From Desulfuromonadales bacterium (GTDB lineage: Bacteria; Desulfobacterota; Desulfuromonadia; Desulfuromonadales; BM103): a stretch of DNA of 24,787 nucleotides. This document shows positions 6,802 through 14,124 of this stretch, piece by piece; the stretch's first letter is position 1, and each line of letters starts with the position of its first letter. The position numbers were made by a program, and so were the translations under genes. The stretch is from contig DAOWJU010000016.1 in assembly GCA_030640215.1 (NCBI GenBank), positions 1-24,787 on the forward strand. Reading direction: 5' to 3'. Under the pieces are notes generated by a model. It had not been told where the DNA came from. It did no database searches and worked only from the letters and a program-made list of their open reading frames with translations.

Positions 6802-8967
6802 TTATTCCTGTTTTTTACCGGCAACCTCTGTCTGCTGTTCTGCCAGGTCAAGAAGGATTGCCATCGATTCTTTAACATAAGTGTCTTTGAGGACTTTCTC
6901 TTTCAATTTTTCTATTGGATCTCGTTGATCATCTGCCTGCTCCTCTGACTCCTCGTTAGACTCCTCGTTAGACTCCTCATCTGCGCTGTCAGGTGAGCCA
7001 TGAGGTCCTGCACTACCCATCCCCTGCAAATCATCTCTTTCGTGCACAACATCGTCAATCAACAGGGACTGGTGGGTATTTTTGATGCGTTCACCCATTG
7101 CTTCAGCCACACGTTGGATCTCGGCAAAGTCTTCATCCTTGGCAACCCTCACCTGGCTTTTAGCATTCAGATCGGCACGATCAACAAGTGGCCACTCCTT
7201 GTGTTCCACTTCTTCGATGCGGTCCCAGGGCAGACTGTAATCCAGATATTGCTCTCCATATTCATTGTAACGGCTGCGATCCGGCAGAATGATGTCTGGA
7301 ATAACTCCCCGGTACTGGGTTGAATCGCCACTAACGCGGTAAAATTTCTGCGTTGTCATTTTAAGGGCACCGAGAGGCATATATTCGCGCATATTCTTTA
7401 AAGTCAAACTCTTGTCAAGATCCATAATGACCTGCACGGTCCCCTTGCCATGCGTGTGCTCGCTGCCGACAATTACAGCCCGGCCATAGTCCTGCAGAGC
7501 GCCGGCAACAATTTCAGAAGCGGAAGCGCTGAACTGATTTACAAGCACAACCATTGGACCATAATAAGCGACCTTCTTGTTGTAGCTGTACAGGACCTTG
7601 GCATCACCGTCGCCATTACGAACCTGGACAACAGGACCTGCACCCAGAAAAAGGCCGGCAATACCAACAGCATCCGTTAAAGCACCACCGCCATTGTTAC
7701 GCAGGTCCAGAATCAATCCGGCCATCTCTTTTTTGTTAAAAGCCTTAAGCGCCGCCTTAACATCATTCGTCGAGTTTCGACCTTTGCCACCATTGCGTGT
7801 GGTTTCAAAGTCACGGTAAAAACTCGGTATCTTGACATACCCATAATGGTTGCCTGACTGTGGATCCGTCACCATCACAGACTTGACAAAAGATTCTTCA
7901 ATAATCACAACGTCACGTACGATCGGTACAATAAAAGGCTTAACGCCCAGACGCCGCAGGGTTAAACGAACCTCCGTACCTTTTTTGCCACGGATCAGAG
8001 AGACGGCGTCGCGCAAACGCATATCAGTAACATCGACAGGCTCTTCCTTACCTTGGGCAACAGCAAGAATAACATCGTCGGCGCTCAACTGCCCTTGCCT
8101 GTCAGCAGCGCTGCCCGGGATAACTTTGACAATCTTGATATAGCCGTCTTCCTCACGCAGTGTGGCTCCAATACCTTCCAGAGAGCCACGCATACTGATG
8201 TCAAAATCCTCCTTGGACTGAGGCGGCATGTAAGTCGTGTGAGGATCAAAAGAGCGGGCAAAGGCATTCAGGTAACGATCATAGTGATCCTTGTTGGTCT
8301 CTTTTTTCAGCCGCTCAAAATACTCATGATACTGCTTGCGCACTTTTTCCCGGGCTTCAAGCTCCGTTTTCTTCTGTTGCTCAGCTGAGACTTTGAGAGG
8401 ATCATCAACCTCCGCATCCTCAAGCAGCTTCAGATAGCGGCTTAAAGTACGATATTTGAGGTCACTCCGCCAACGTTCGAAAAGCTCTTGCTCCGTTTCG
8501 CAGAAGGCAAGTTTTTCAGGGTCCGTTTCGTATTCCCCAACGATATTAAATGAGAAGGGACGTTCCAGTACTTTCTCTACAATTGCTTCGGCACGCGTGA
8601 TGCTGTTGCCAAGCAACCGGAAAGCCATCGGCGCAAGGATGACCTTGCCACTGCTTATTTCCTCATCTATTCGATTTTCAAAAATTCTAAGCTGGTCGAC
8701 TTCGGCAGCAAGCAACAGTCGTTTTTGATAATCCAACTGCTTGATATAAAGTTTGAAAGCAGCACGTGATAGTTCATCATCAATAGCCTTGCCGCTGAAA
8801 TGATTCTCAACCTGCCGGCGCAAGACATAAGTGAGGAGACGAGTACGATTCTGGTCCAGCTCATCAGGTGTCGTTGCGATCGTCGGTGCTGGCATGACAA
8901 ACAAGCCGACCAGCATCAACGTCAAACAGATAAAGAGGGTACGCAACCAGCGTTTATTTACAAGCAT
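6802..8967 (-). CDS. prc: Carboxy-terminal processing protease, tail-specific protease Prc/Tsp (S41A)
   Basis: This periplasmic serine protease trims or degrades proteins from the C-terminus. From the ATG at 8967 (AAGGTGA upstream) it has 721 residues, close to E. coli Prc (682). Order: signal peptide (residues 1-31), an N-terminal helical region, a PDZ domain at about 255-340 (GSLEGIGATL...KIVKVIPGSAADRQG), the S41 core at about 370-540, and a C-terminal tail-specific-protease domain. The catalytic Ser is about residue 482 in NQFSASASEI and the Lys about 508 in GKGTVQ. An acidic insert near the C-terminus repeats EESN twice (12-bp DNA unit), probably a flexible linker. The gene is monocistronic with a likely promoter at 9062-9090. 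Confidence 0.94.
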   Translation of the reverse strand: MLVNKRWLRTLFICLTLMLVGLFVMPAPTIATTPDELDQNRTRLLTYVLRRQVENHFSGKAIDDELSRAAFKLYIKQLDYQKRLLLAAEVDQLRIFENRIDEEISSGKVILAPMAFRLLGNSITRAEAIVEKVLERPFSFNIVGEYETDPEKLAFCETEQELFERWRSDLKYRTLSRYLKLLEDAEVDDPLKVSAEQQKKTELEAREKVRKQYHEYFERLKKETNKDHYDRYLNAFARSFDPHTTYMPPQSKEDFDISMRGSLEGIGATLREEDGYIKIVKVIPGSAADRQGQLSADDVILAVAQGKEEPVDVTDMRLRDAVSLIRGKKGTEVRLTLRRLGVKPFIVPIVRDVVIIEESFVKSVMVTDPQSGNHYGYVKIPSFYRDFETTRNGGKGRNSTNDVKAALKAFNKKEMAGLILDLRNNGGGALTDAVGIAGLFLGAGPVVQVRNGDGDAKVLYSYNKKVAYYGPMVVLVNQFSASASEIVAGALQDYGRAVIVGSEHTHGKGTVQVIMDLDKSLTLKNMREYMPLGALKMTTQKFYRVSGDSTQYRGVIPDIILPDRSRYNEYGEQYLDYSLPWDRIEEVEHKEWPLVDRADLNAKSQVRVAKDEDFAEIQRVAEAMGERIKNTHQSLLIDDVVHERDDLQGMGSAGPHGSPDSADEESNEESNEESEEQADDQRDPIEKLKEKVLKDTYVKESMAILLDLAEQQTEVAGKKQE

Positions 8968-9061
8968 TATCAAATCACCTTCTAGCAGCCTGTGAGACTG
9001 CTGAGCTTTGTTTAGCAAGTACCTACATAGGGTTTTTCATATCAGTTCAATGTAACCCGAT

Positions 9062-9090
9062 TTCATACCCCATGGCAATCATCTTGACAA
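9062..9090 (-). promoter_or_regulatory. Candidate sigma70 promoter of prc
   Basis: Minus-strand TTGTCA (9085-9090), a 17-base spacer and TATGAA (9062-9067) lie 95 bp upstream of the prc ATG. The match is moderate. Confidence 0.35.
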
Positions 9091-9180
9091 CATCCGTGAA
9101 CACGTCACCAAAATAAAATATCGGGCAGGCAGGCAGCAAGAGGTAAGGTGCAGATCGGTGGCCAGAAAACAACCGCACTC

Positions 9181-9208
9181 TTTACAAAAGAGAGACAGGT
9201 TGTATTAT
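9181..9208 (+). promoter_or_regulatory. Candidate sigma70 promoter of the 63-residue protein gene
   Basis: TTTACA (9181-9186), a 16-base spacer and TATTAT (9203-9208) each match five of six. They lie 39 bp upstream of the ATG, ahead of a strong ribosome site. Confidence 0.5.
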
Positions 9209-9247
9209 GTAAGATGAGCAGTTGTTAAAGAATAAAGGAGGTGTACC

Positions 9248-9439
9248 ATGATGATCAGAGTTATGTACAGCGACGGAAAATTCGACATGGTCAAACCGAC
9301 GATGCTCGACAACCTCCTCGACCGGCAGGCTGTCACCAGTTTTAAGCGCAATACGGGCTGGGCTGTTGTTGGCAGAGACCAGATCCGCAGTTCGGGTCGC
9401 GGCAACTACCGTGGCACGGAAAGACGCCTGGCGATTTAA
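9248..9439 (+). CDS. Small conserved protein, 63 residues, GxYxGxERR-type C-terminus
   Basis: AGGAGGTGTACC directly precedes paired ATGs at 9248 and 9251, the strongest ribosome site in the window, and a promoter-like sequence lies upstream, so this is a real gene. The protein reads as a basic single domain: an N-terminal strand pair (IRVMYSDGKFDMVKP), a short helix (MLDNLLDRQ), SFKRNTGWAVVGRDQIR, and the tail GNYRGTERR. I recall similar ~60-residue proteins in Geobacter and relatives but know no function. There is no signal peptide, membrane segment or cysteine, so it is probably cytoplasmic. It converges with the last gene of the metal-efflux operon, 77 bp away. Aromatic and basic residues are compatible with nucleic-acid binding, which is speculation. 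Confidence 0.8.
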   Translation: MMIRVMYSDGKFDMVKPTMLDNLLDRQAVTSFKRNTGWAVVGRDQIRSSGRGNYRGTERRLAI

Positions 9440-9516
9440 ATCACTACTGCCAGTGTCCTTTATGGAAAAGCCTGGCAGCCTGTCGGACAATCAATAAACT
9501 GGCTGCTAGAGAGTGG

Positions 9517-10056
9517 CTATTCAACAACTTGATGGAAGTGATACTTACGCTTCTGACCATCAGCGAGCTTCGTACCAAGCCTGAAATGATATTCACCTGC
9601 CATTTCAAGGGTCACATCGGCCCCAAAATGCCCATCCATGCCGACCAATTCGATTGCTTCTCCGACTTTAGCATCAGGATTGGTGACTTTTAAAGCGACC
9701 GTACCGCTTTCAATCTGCTCACCGGTCTTCTCATCGACAAATGCAATCATGAAATGATGGGTGGTTTTCATGCCCATTTTAGCCATAGGCTCTGTAACAT
9801 CATTGAGATGTGCCATCCCCTTAACACCCTTACTGACCATACTGCCGACAATCACCATCGAACCGACTGGGCTCTCGGTTCCGGCATGATGACCGGAGTC
9901 TCCATGATCATTGTGCTTCATTACGGCATGGTGATCCATCTCTACGGCTTTTTCATGTCCATGAGAACCATGCTCCTGATGACTTGTGGCGGATGCAGCC
10001 AGTGGTAAGCTCAGGAGCGCAAACCAGAGGATTGCCGTTATATTTACATTTCTCAT
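9517..10056 (-). CDS. Secreted His/Met-rich putative metal-binding protein (paralogue 1)
   Basis: The 179-residue protein has a signal peptide (MRNVNITAILWFALLSLPLAASA) and then about 35 residues rich in His (HQEHGSHGHEKAVEMDHHAV and on to HHAG), typical of periplasmic metal binding. A globular C-terminal region of about 115 residues contains EPMAKMGMKTTHHFM, AFVDEKTGEQIESGTVALKV and FRLGTKLADGQKRKYHF. The same core occurs in the gene before it in the operon, so the two are paralogues. I cannot assign a named family; the layout of an Ig-like beta domain is inference. As last gene of the channel/fusion-protein/pump operon it probably delivers or buffers Cu(I)/Ag(I) in the periplasm. AGGGG lies 10 bases before the ATG. 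A strong hairpin separates it from the upstream gene. Confidence 0.85.
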   Translation of the reverse strand: MRNVNITAILWFALLSLPLAASATSHQEHGSHGHEKAVEMDHHAVMKHNDHGDSGHHAGTESPVGSMVIVGSMVSKGVKGMAHLNDVTEPMAKMGMKTTHHFMIAFVDEKTGEQIESGTVALKVTNPDAKVGEAIELVGMDGHFGADVTLEMAGEYHFRLGTKLADGQKRKYHFHQVVE

Positions 10057-10117
10057 CGGATAGACCCCTTTGCAGGTACATAAGCTTTATGCTTGGAAAA
10101 CGCTGCGGTTGAAAGCA

Positions 10118-10140
10118 AAGGGGCCGTAAAACGGCCCCTT
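10118..10140 (-). terminator. Strong hairpin between the two metal-binding protein genes
   Basis: The perfect 10-bp arms AAGGGGCCGT and ACGGCCCCTT close a 3-base loop, starting 8 bp past the stop of the upstream gene (10149). On the minus strand the following bases are TTTGCTTTC, a weak U-tract, so partial termination or mRNA 3'-end protection is likely. Read-through is needed unless paralogue 1 has its own promoter; I found only a poor candidate. Confidence 0.65.
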
Positions 10141-10148
10141 CTGTTCAG

Positions 10149-10688
10149 TTACATATTGTGGAACATGACCGAAAATTTACGTTTTTTACCATCTTCAAGC
10201 TTGGTTCCGATTTCAAAAGTAGCCATCCCTTCTGCAACAGTGACATCACCACCGAAACCGGTTCCCATCAGCATCAGCATGGCGGGATTGGCGTCCTCAC
10301 CCTTGATCTTGAGAGCCGCCTTGCCAGAGGCAATAGCAGCACCACTCTTTTCATCAGTGAAGAAAACCATCACATGATGGGTGGAATTCATGCCCATCTT
10401 TGCCATGCTTGCCAAGGTCTTTTCATCATAAGTTTTTACCTTGACTGTAACGATGACACCTTTCTGGGTGTCCTTGCCGATTTCTACAAAATCACCGTTC
10501 TTGGCCTCCATATCATGGTCCATCTCCATGTTATGAGCCTTTCCCTTGGACTTGTCCATTCCCTCCATCTCATGGGCCATGTCTTTAGACATCTCTTTGT
10601 CGTGAGAACCGTGGTCCATGGCAACAGCGATCATTGGCATGCTTATAACCAGGAACAGAACCAACGTTGTGATAGTGAATCGTTTCAT
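10149..10688 (-). CDS. Secreted Met/His/Asp-rich putative metal-binding protein (paralogue 2)
   Basis: From the ATG at 10688 (AGGAG 9 bases upstream) the protein has 179 residues: a signal peptide (MKRFTITTLVLFLVISMPMIAVA), then about 40 residues dominated by Met, His, Asp and Lys (MDHGSHDKEMSKDMAHEMEG, AHNMEMDHDMEAK), and a C-terminal core with MAKMGMNSTHHVMVFFTDEK, SGKAALKIKG, and FEIGTKLEDGKKRKFSVMFH. The core aligns with paralogue 1 along its whole length. Met and His clusters favour Cu(I)/Ag(I). It lies 82 bp behind the RND pump gene, with a small hairpin between. By position it stands in for the CusF chaperone, but it lacks the CusF OB-fold sequence pattern as far as I can see. Function is inferred from composition and context. 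Confidence 0.86.
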   Translation of the reverse strand: MKRFTITTLVLFLVISMPMIAVAMDHGSHDKEMSKDMAHEMEGMDKSKGKAHNMEMDHDMEAKNGDFVEIGKDTQKGVIVTVKVKTYDEKTLASMAKMGMNSTHHVMVFFTDEKSGAAIASGKAALKIKGEDANPAMLMLMGTGFGGDVTVAEGMATFEIGTKLEDGKKRKFSVMFHNM

Positions 10689-10742
10689 TGTTTGAATCTC
10701 CTTTGTGTTTTTTGGTGTCAGCAAGTAGCTGAGTTGTTTGAT

Positions 10743-10759
10743 ATCAGCGGGTCGCTGAT
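10743..10759 (-). promoter_or_regulatory. Intercistronic hairpin after the RND pump gene
   Basis: ATCAGCG-GGT-CGCTGAT, perfect 7-bp arms with a 3-base loop, lies in the 82-bp gap between the pump stop and paralogue 2. It has no U-tract, so mRNA processing or stabilisation is likelier than termination. Confidence 0.35.
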
Positions 10760-10770
10760 TTCAAGTTAGA

Positions 10771-13700
10771 CTATTCCTGAGGATCTTCCTCAGCAGTTGG
10801 TACGTATGTTTTTTCCAAAGTGAGGCCACGCCACATAAAATAGAGAACCGGGAAAACCAGCAGTTCCATCAGACCGGAGGTAACAACACCACCTACCATC
10901 GGCGCAGCAATGCGTTTCATGACATCGGCCCCGGCGCCATGCGACCACATGATAGGGACCAGACCGGCAATAATCACGCAGATCGTCATGATCTTTGGAC
11001 GGATTCTTTTGACCGCTCCGTAATGGATCGCCTGCTTCAGGTCGCCCAGGTTGAGCATCCGTCCATTCCTCTTCCAAAGATCGAAGGCCAGATCAAGATA
11101 GAGCAGCATAACCACACCGGTTTCCGCCGAGATCCCTGCCAGGGCGATAATACCGATCCAGACAGCGACGGACATATCGTAGCCCAACAGGTAGATATAC
11201 CAGAAGCAGCCGACCAGGGAGAGCGGTAGAGCAACGAAAATAATACCGGTCTTAACCATGCTTTTGGTGTTCATGTAGATGATAACGAAGATGATCAGCA
11301 GCGTCAGCGGAATCACGACCATCAGGGTTGACTTCGCTTTCTGCATATATTCGTACTGACCGCTCCAGACGATATTGTATCCGGCTGGCAGATCAACCTG
11401 CTCCGCTATAATCTGCTTGGCATTCTCTACATAGGTGCCAACATCGATGCCACGCAGATCGACGTAAATCCAGGCCGTGCGTCGGGCGTTTTCAGTCTTG
11501 ATTCCCGGGGGACCTTTTTTGATCTTGATTTCGGCAATCTGCGACATGGGGATATGACTGCCGTTGGCCAGGGGCACCAGGATGCGTCCCAGCGACTGCA
11601 GGTCGTTGCGGTAGTCACGTTGATAGCGAATATTGACCGGGTAACGCTCAAGGCCCTCAACAGTCTCGGTCACGTTCATACCGCCGATGGCAGCCTTAAT
11701 GATGTCCTGGACATCGCCTATGGTCAGACCATAACGTGCAGTCGCTTCGCGATCGATTTCGTAATCGAGATAGTTGCCACCGACCACGCGCTCGGAAAAA
11801 GCACTTAAGGTCCCGGGGATATCGCGCACAATCGCCTCAATCTGTTCGCCGAGGTCGGAAAGGGTCTGCAGATCATCCCCCATAATTTTAATGCCGACCG
11901 GGGTTTTGATGCCTGTTGAGAGCATGTCAATGCGGGTCTTGATAGGCATGGTCCAAGCGTTAGTCAAACCAGGGAATTTGATCGCATCGTTCATTTCAGC
12001 CTTCAGTTCCTCGACGGTGATGGTCGATTCTTCGGGCCAGACCCACACCAGCGGGGTCTTTAAAAAGTCGGGCCAACTACTATAGAACCGGTCTCGCGGC
12101 AATTTGCGCCACTCCTCTTCCGGTTTGAGCATGATCGTTGTTTCCAGCATGGAGAGTGGTGCCGGATCGGTCGCAGTTTGTGCGCGGCCCGCCTTGCCGA
12201 AGACACGATATACCTCTGGGAATTCAGCAATAATCCGGTCCGTCTGCTGTAGTAACTCCTTCGCCTTGGTAATCGAAAGCCCCGGTAGAGTTGTCGGCAT
12301 ATAGAGCAGGTCGCCTTCGTATAAGGGAGGCATGAATTCGGAGCCCATCTTCTTGAACGGGATATAGCTGGACGCTGAAATCAGGACGGCCACAATCAAC
12401 ACCGACCAGCGCCATTTAAGGACGAAATCAACCACCGGATGGTAGATGCGGATCAGCAGACGGTTGAGCGGATTCTTGTTCTCATCGGGGATATTGCCAC
12501 GGATGAACCAACCCATCAGCACCGGCACCAGAGTGATCGACAGGAGAGCCGCCCCTGCCATCGCATAGGTTTTGGTAAACGCCAGCGGCTTGAACATGCG
12601 CCCGGATTGCTCACCAAGGGCAAAGACCGGGAAGAAAGAAACCGTAATGACCAGCAGCGCATAAAAAAGCGACGGGCCGACTTCCTTGGATGAATTGGCA
12701 ATGATCTGCCAATGTGGCAGTTTGCCGCGATCCCGTTCCAGGTGCTTGTGAGCGTTTTCGATCATGATGATCGCGGCATCGATCATGGCACCAATGGCGA
12801 TGGCAATTCCGCCCAGGCTCATGATGTTAGCGTTGATCCCCTGGAAATTCATGATAATGAAAGCGAACAATATCGCCAGCGGCAAGGTAACTATAGCCAC
12901 CAGGGCGCTGGAGAAGTGGAAGAGAAAGAGTGCGGTGATGAGGGCAACAACAATACTCTCCTCTATGAGCTTTTCTTTGAGCGTATCGACAGCCCGCTCG
13001 ATCAGGCCGCTGCGATCATAAACCGCTTTGATCGTTACCCCTTCCGGCAGGCCGGCCTTGAGCTCTTCGAGTTTGTGTTTGATGTTTTCGATCGTTTTCA
13101 GAGCGTTCTCACCGTACCGCATGATGACAACACCGCCGACAGCCTCACCCTTGCCATCGAGTTCCGCTGTGCCGCGACGCAGTTCCGGGCCGATCGTCAC
13201 GCGTGCCAGGTCCTTCACCAGGACCGGCGTTCCTTGGCCGTCGGTGCCGACCATGACATTGCCGATATCTTCCTTGGATTGAATGTAACCGAGTCCGCGC
13301 ACCATAAATTCAGTCTCGGCCATTTCCACCAGCCTGCCACCAACATCGTTATTGGAACGCTGAATCGCCTTTTTAATCTGGGGGATAGTGATGTGGTAGG
13401 CCAGCAACCGATTGGGGTCGACTTCGACCTGGTATTGCTTGACATAACCACCAATCGACGCCACCTCGGAGACACCTTCAACCGAAGTCAGTTCATAACG
13501 CAGGAACCAGTCCTGGATGGAACGCAGTTGCTGCAGGTCGTGCTGATCACTTTCCAGGACATACTCATAAACCCAACCGACGCCTGTAGCATCGGGACCA
13601 AGGCTGGGCGTCACACCCTGCGGCAGTTTACCAGAAGCATAATTCAGATATTCGAGAACACGCGAGCGAGCCCAGTAGAGATCGGTGCCGTCTTCAAAAA

Positions 13701-13986
13701 TAATATAGACAAAGGACAGCCCGAAGAAAGAGTAGCCGCGCACGACCTTCGCTCCGGGAACCGCCAGCATCTGCGTGGTCAGGGGATAGGTGACCTGGTC
13801 CTCTACAACCTGTGGCGCCTGCCCTTTGAACTCTGTAAAAATGATGACCTGAACATCGGACAAATCAGGAATGGCATCAACCGGAGTCTTGGTAAGGGTA
13901 TAGATGCCACCTATGGTGACAAATAGCGTAACCAGAAGAACGAGATACTTATTTTTGATGGACCAGTCAATAATATGTTCAAGCAT
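10771..13986 (-). CDS. cusA: Heavy-metal efflux RND pump, CusA-type (Cu(I)/Ag(I))
   Basis: This inner-membrane proton-driven pump exports monovalent metal through the periplasmic fusion protein and outer-membrane channel. At 1071 residues it is close to CusA (1047). Visible features: first membrane helix at about 13-30, the signature VDAIPDLSDVQV (36-47), helix 4 with GAMIDAAIIMIENAHK carrying the proton-relay acids Asp403 and Glu410, and a second hydrophobic half at about 880-1050. Three methionines match the CusA metal triad: Met563 (GDLLYMPTTLPG), Met613 (PAPLSMLETT) and Met688 (RIDMLSTGIKT). This favours Cu/Ag over Zn/Co/Cd. A loop of roughly 20 extra residues (about 630-650, RDRFYSSWPDFLKTPLVWVW) separates two of them relative to the E. 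coli protein as I remember it. No good ribosome site precedes the ATG, and a palindromic repeat lies just upstream. Confidence 0.94.
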   Translation of the reverse strand: MLEHIIDWSIKNKYLVLLVTLFVTIGGIYTLTKTPVDAIPDLSDVQVIIFTEFKGQAPQVVEDQVTYPLTTQMLAVPGAKVVRGYSFFGLSFVYIIFEDGTDLYWARSRVLEYLNYASGKLPQGVTPSLGPDATGVGWVYEYVLESDQHDLQQLRSIQDWFLRYELTSVEGVSEVASIGGYVKQYQVEVDPNRLLAYHITIPQIKKAIQRSNNDVGGRLVEMAETEFMVRGLGYIQSKEDIGNVMVGTDGQGTPVLVKDLARVTIGPELRRGTAELDGKGEAVGGVVIMRYGENALKTIENIKHKLEELKAGLPEGVTIKAVYDRSGLIERAVDTLKEKLIEESIVVALITALFLFHFSSALVAIVTLPLAILFAFIIMNFQGINANIMSLGGIAIAIGAMIDAAIIMIENAHKHLERDRGKLPHWQIIANSSKEVGPSLFYALLVITVSFFPVFALGEQSGRMFKPLAFTKTYAMAGAALLSITLVPVLMGWFIRGNIPDENKNPLNRLLIRIYHPVVDFVLKWRWSVLIVAVLISASSYIPFKKMGSEFMPPLYEGDLLYMPTTLPGLSITKAKELLQQTDRIIAEFPEVYRVFGKAGRAQTATDPAPLSMLETTIMLKPEEEWRKLPRDRFYSSWPDFLKTPLVWVWPEESTITVEELKAEMNDAIKFPGLTNAWTMPIKTRIDMLSTGIKTPVGIKIMGDDLQTLSDLGEQIEAIVRDIPGTLSAFSERVVGGNYLDYEIDREATARYGLTIGDVQDIIKAAIGGMNVTETVEGLERYPVNIRYQRDYRNDLQSLGRILVPLANGSHIPMSQIAEIKIKKGPPGIKTENARRTAWIYVDLRGIDVGTYVENAKQIIAEQVDLPAGYNIVWSGQYEYMQKAKSTLMVVIPLTLLIIFVIIYMNTKSMVKTGIIFVALPLSLVGCFWYIYLLGYDMSVAVWIGIIALAGISAETGVVMLLYLDLAFDLWKRNGRMLNLGDLKQAIHYGAVKRIRPKIMTICVIIAGLVPIMWSHGAGADVMKRIAAPMVGGVVTSGLMELLVFPVLYFMWRGLTLEKTYVPTAEEDPQE

Positions 13987-14020
13987 GATGAATACCGTTG
14001 CGGGTTAAAGTTAAAAACGT

Positions 14021-14097
14021 CTGTCATCCTCGAATGGTTTTATCGGGGATCCATGTCTTAAAGTCTGGATTCCCGATTCCACCCTCGGGAATGACAG
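14021..14097. repeat. Palindromic dispersed-type repeat between the pump and fusion-protein genes
   Basis: The 77-bp element starts CTGTCATCCTCG and ends CGGGAATGACAG; the terminal CTGTCAT/ATGACAG are perfect and inner parts (GGGGATCCATG, CTGGATTCCCG) also pair. The form resembles the widespread TGTCATTCCCGC...GCGGGAATGACA elements of proteobacterial genomes. It occupies most of the otherwise empty 13987-14124 gap and in RNA would fold into a long imperfect hairpin inside the operon. Confidence 0.7.
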
Positions 14098-14124
14098 CTT
14101 TTTTGTCGTGCTGAAAGAGTCCCT

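Noticed and set aside
9083..9122. Plus-strand TTGACA followed by TAAAAT as a promoter for the 63-residue gene
   Set aside because: The spacer is about 24 bases, too long for sigma70; the pair at 9181-9208 is better placed.
9448..9479. CTGCCAG...CTGGCAG inverted repeat between the convergent 63-residue gene and paralogue 1, as a terminator
   Set aside because: The loop is 18 bases, there is no U-tract on either strand, and alternative pairings with GGCTGC nearby compete. Too weak to annotate.
12712..13926. 404-residue open frame on the plus strand opposite the RND pump gene
   Set aside because: It is fully antisense to a strongly conserved gene, low in hydrophobic domains, and has no ribosome site or recognisable motif; long shadow frames are expected opposite this gene.
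14021..14097. CRISPR or integron-like attachment site reading of the palindromic repeat
   Set aside because: It is a single copy with no spacers, no cas or integrase gene nearby; a dispersed palindromic repeat explains it better.
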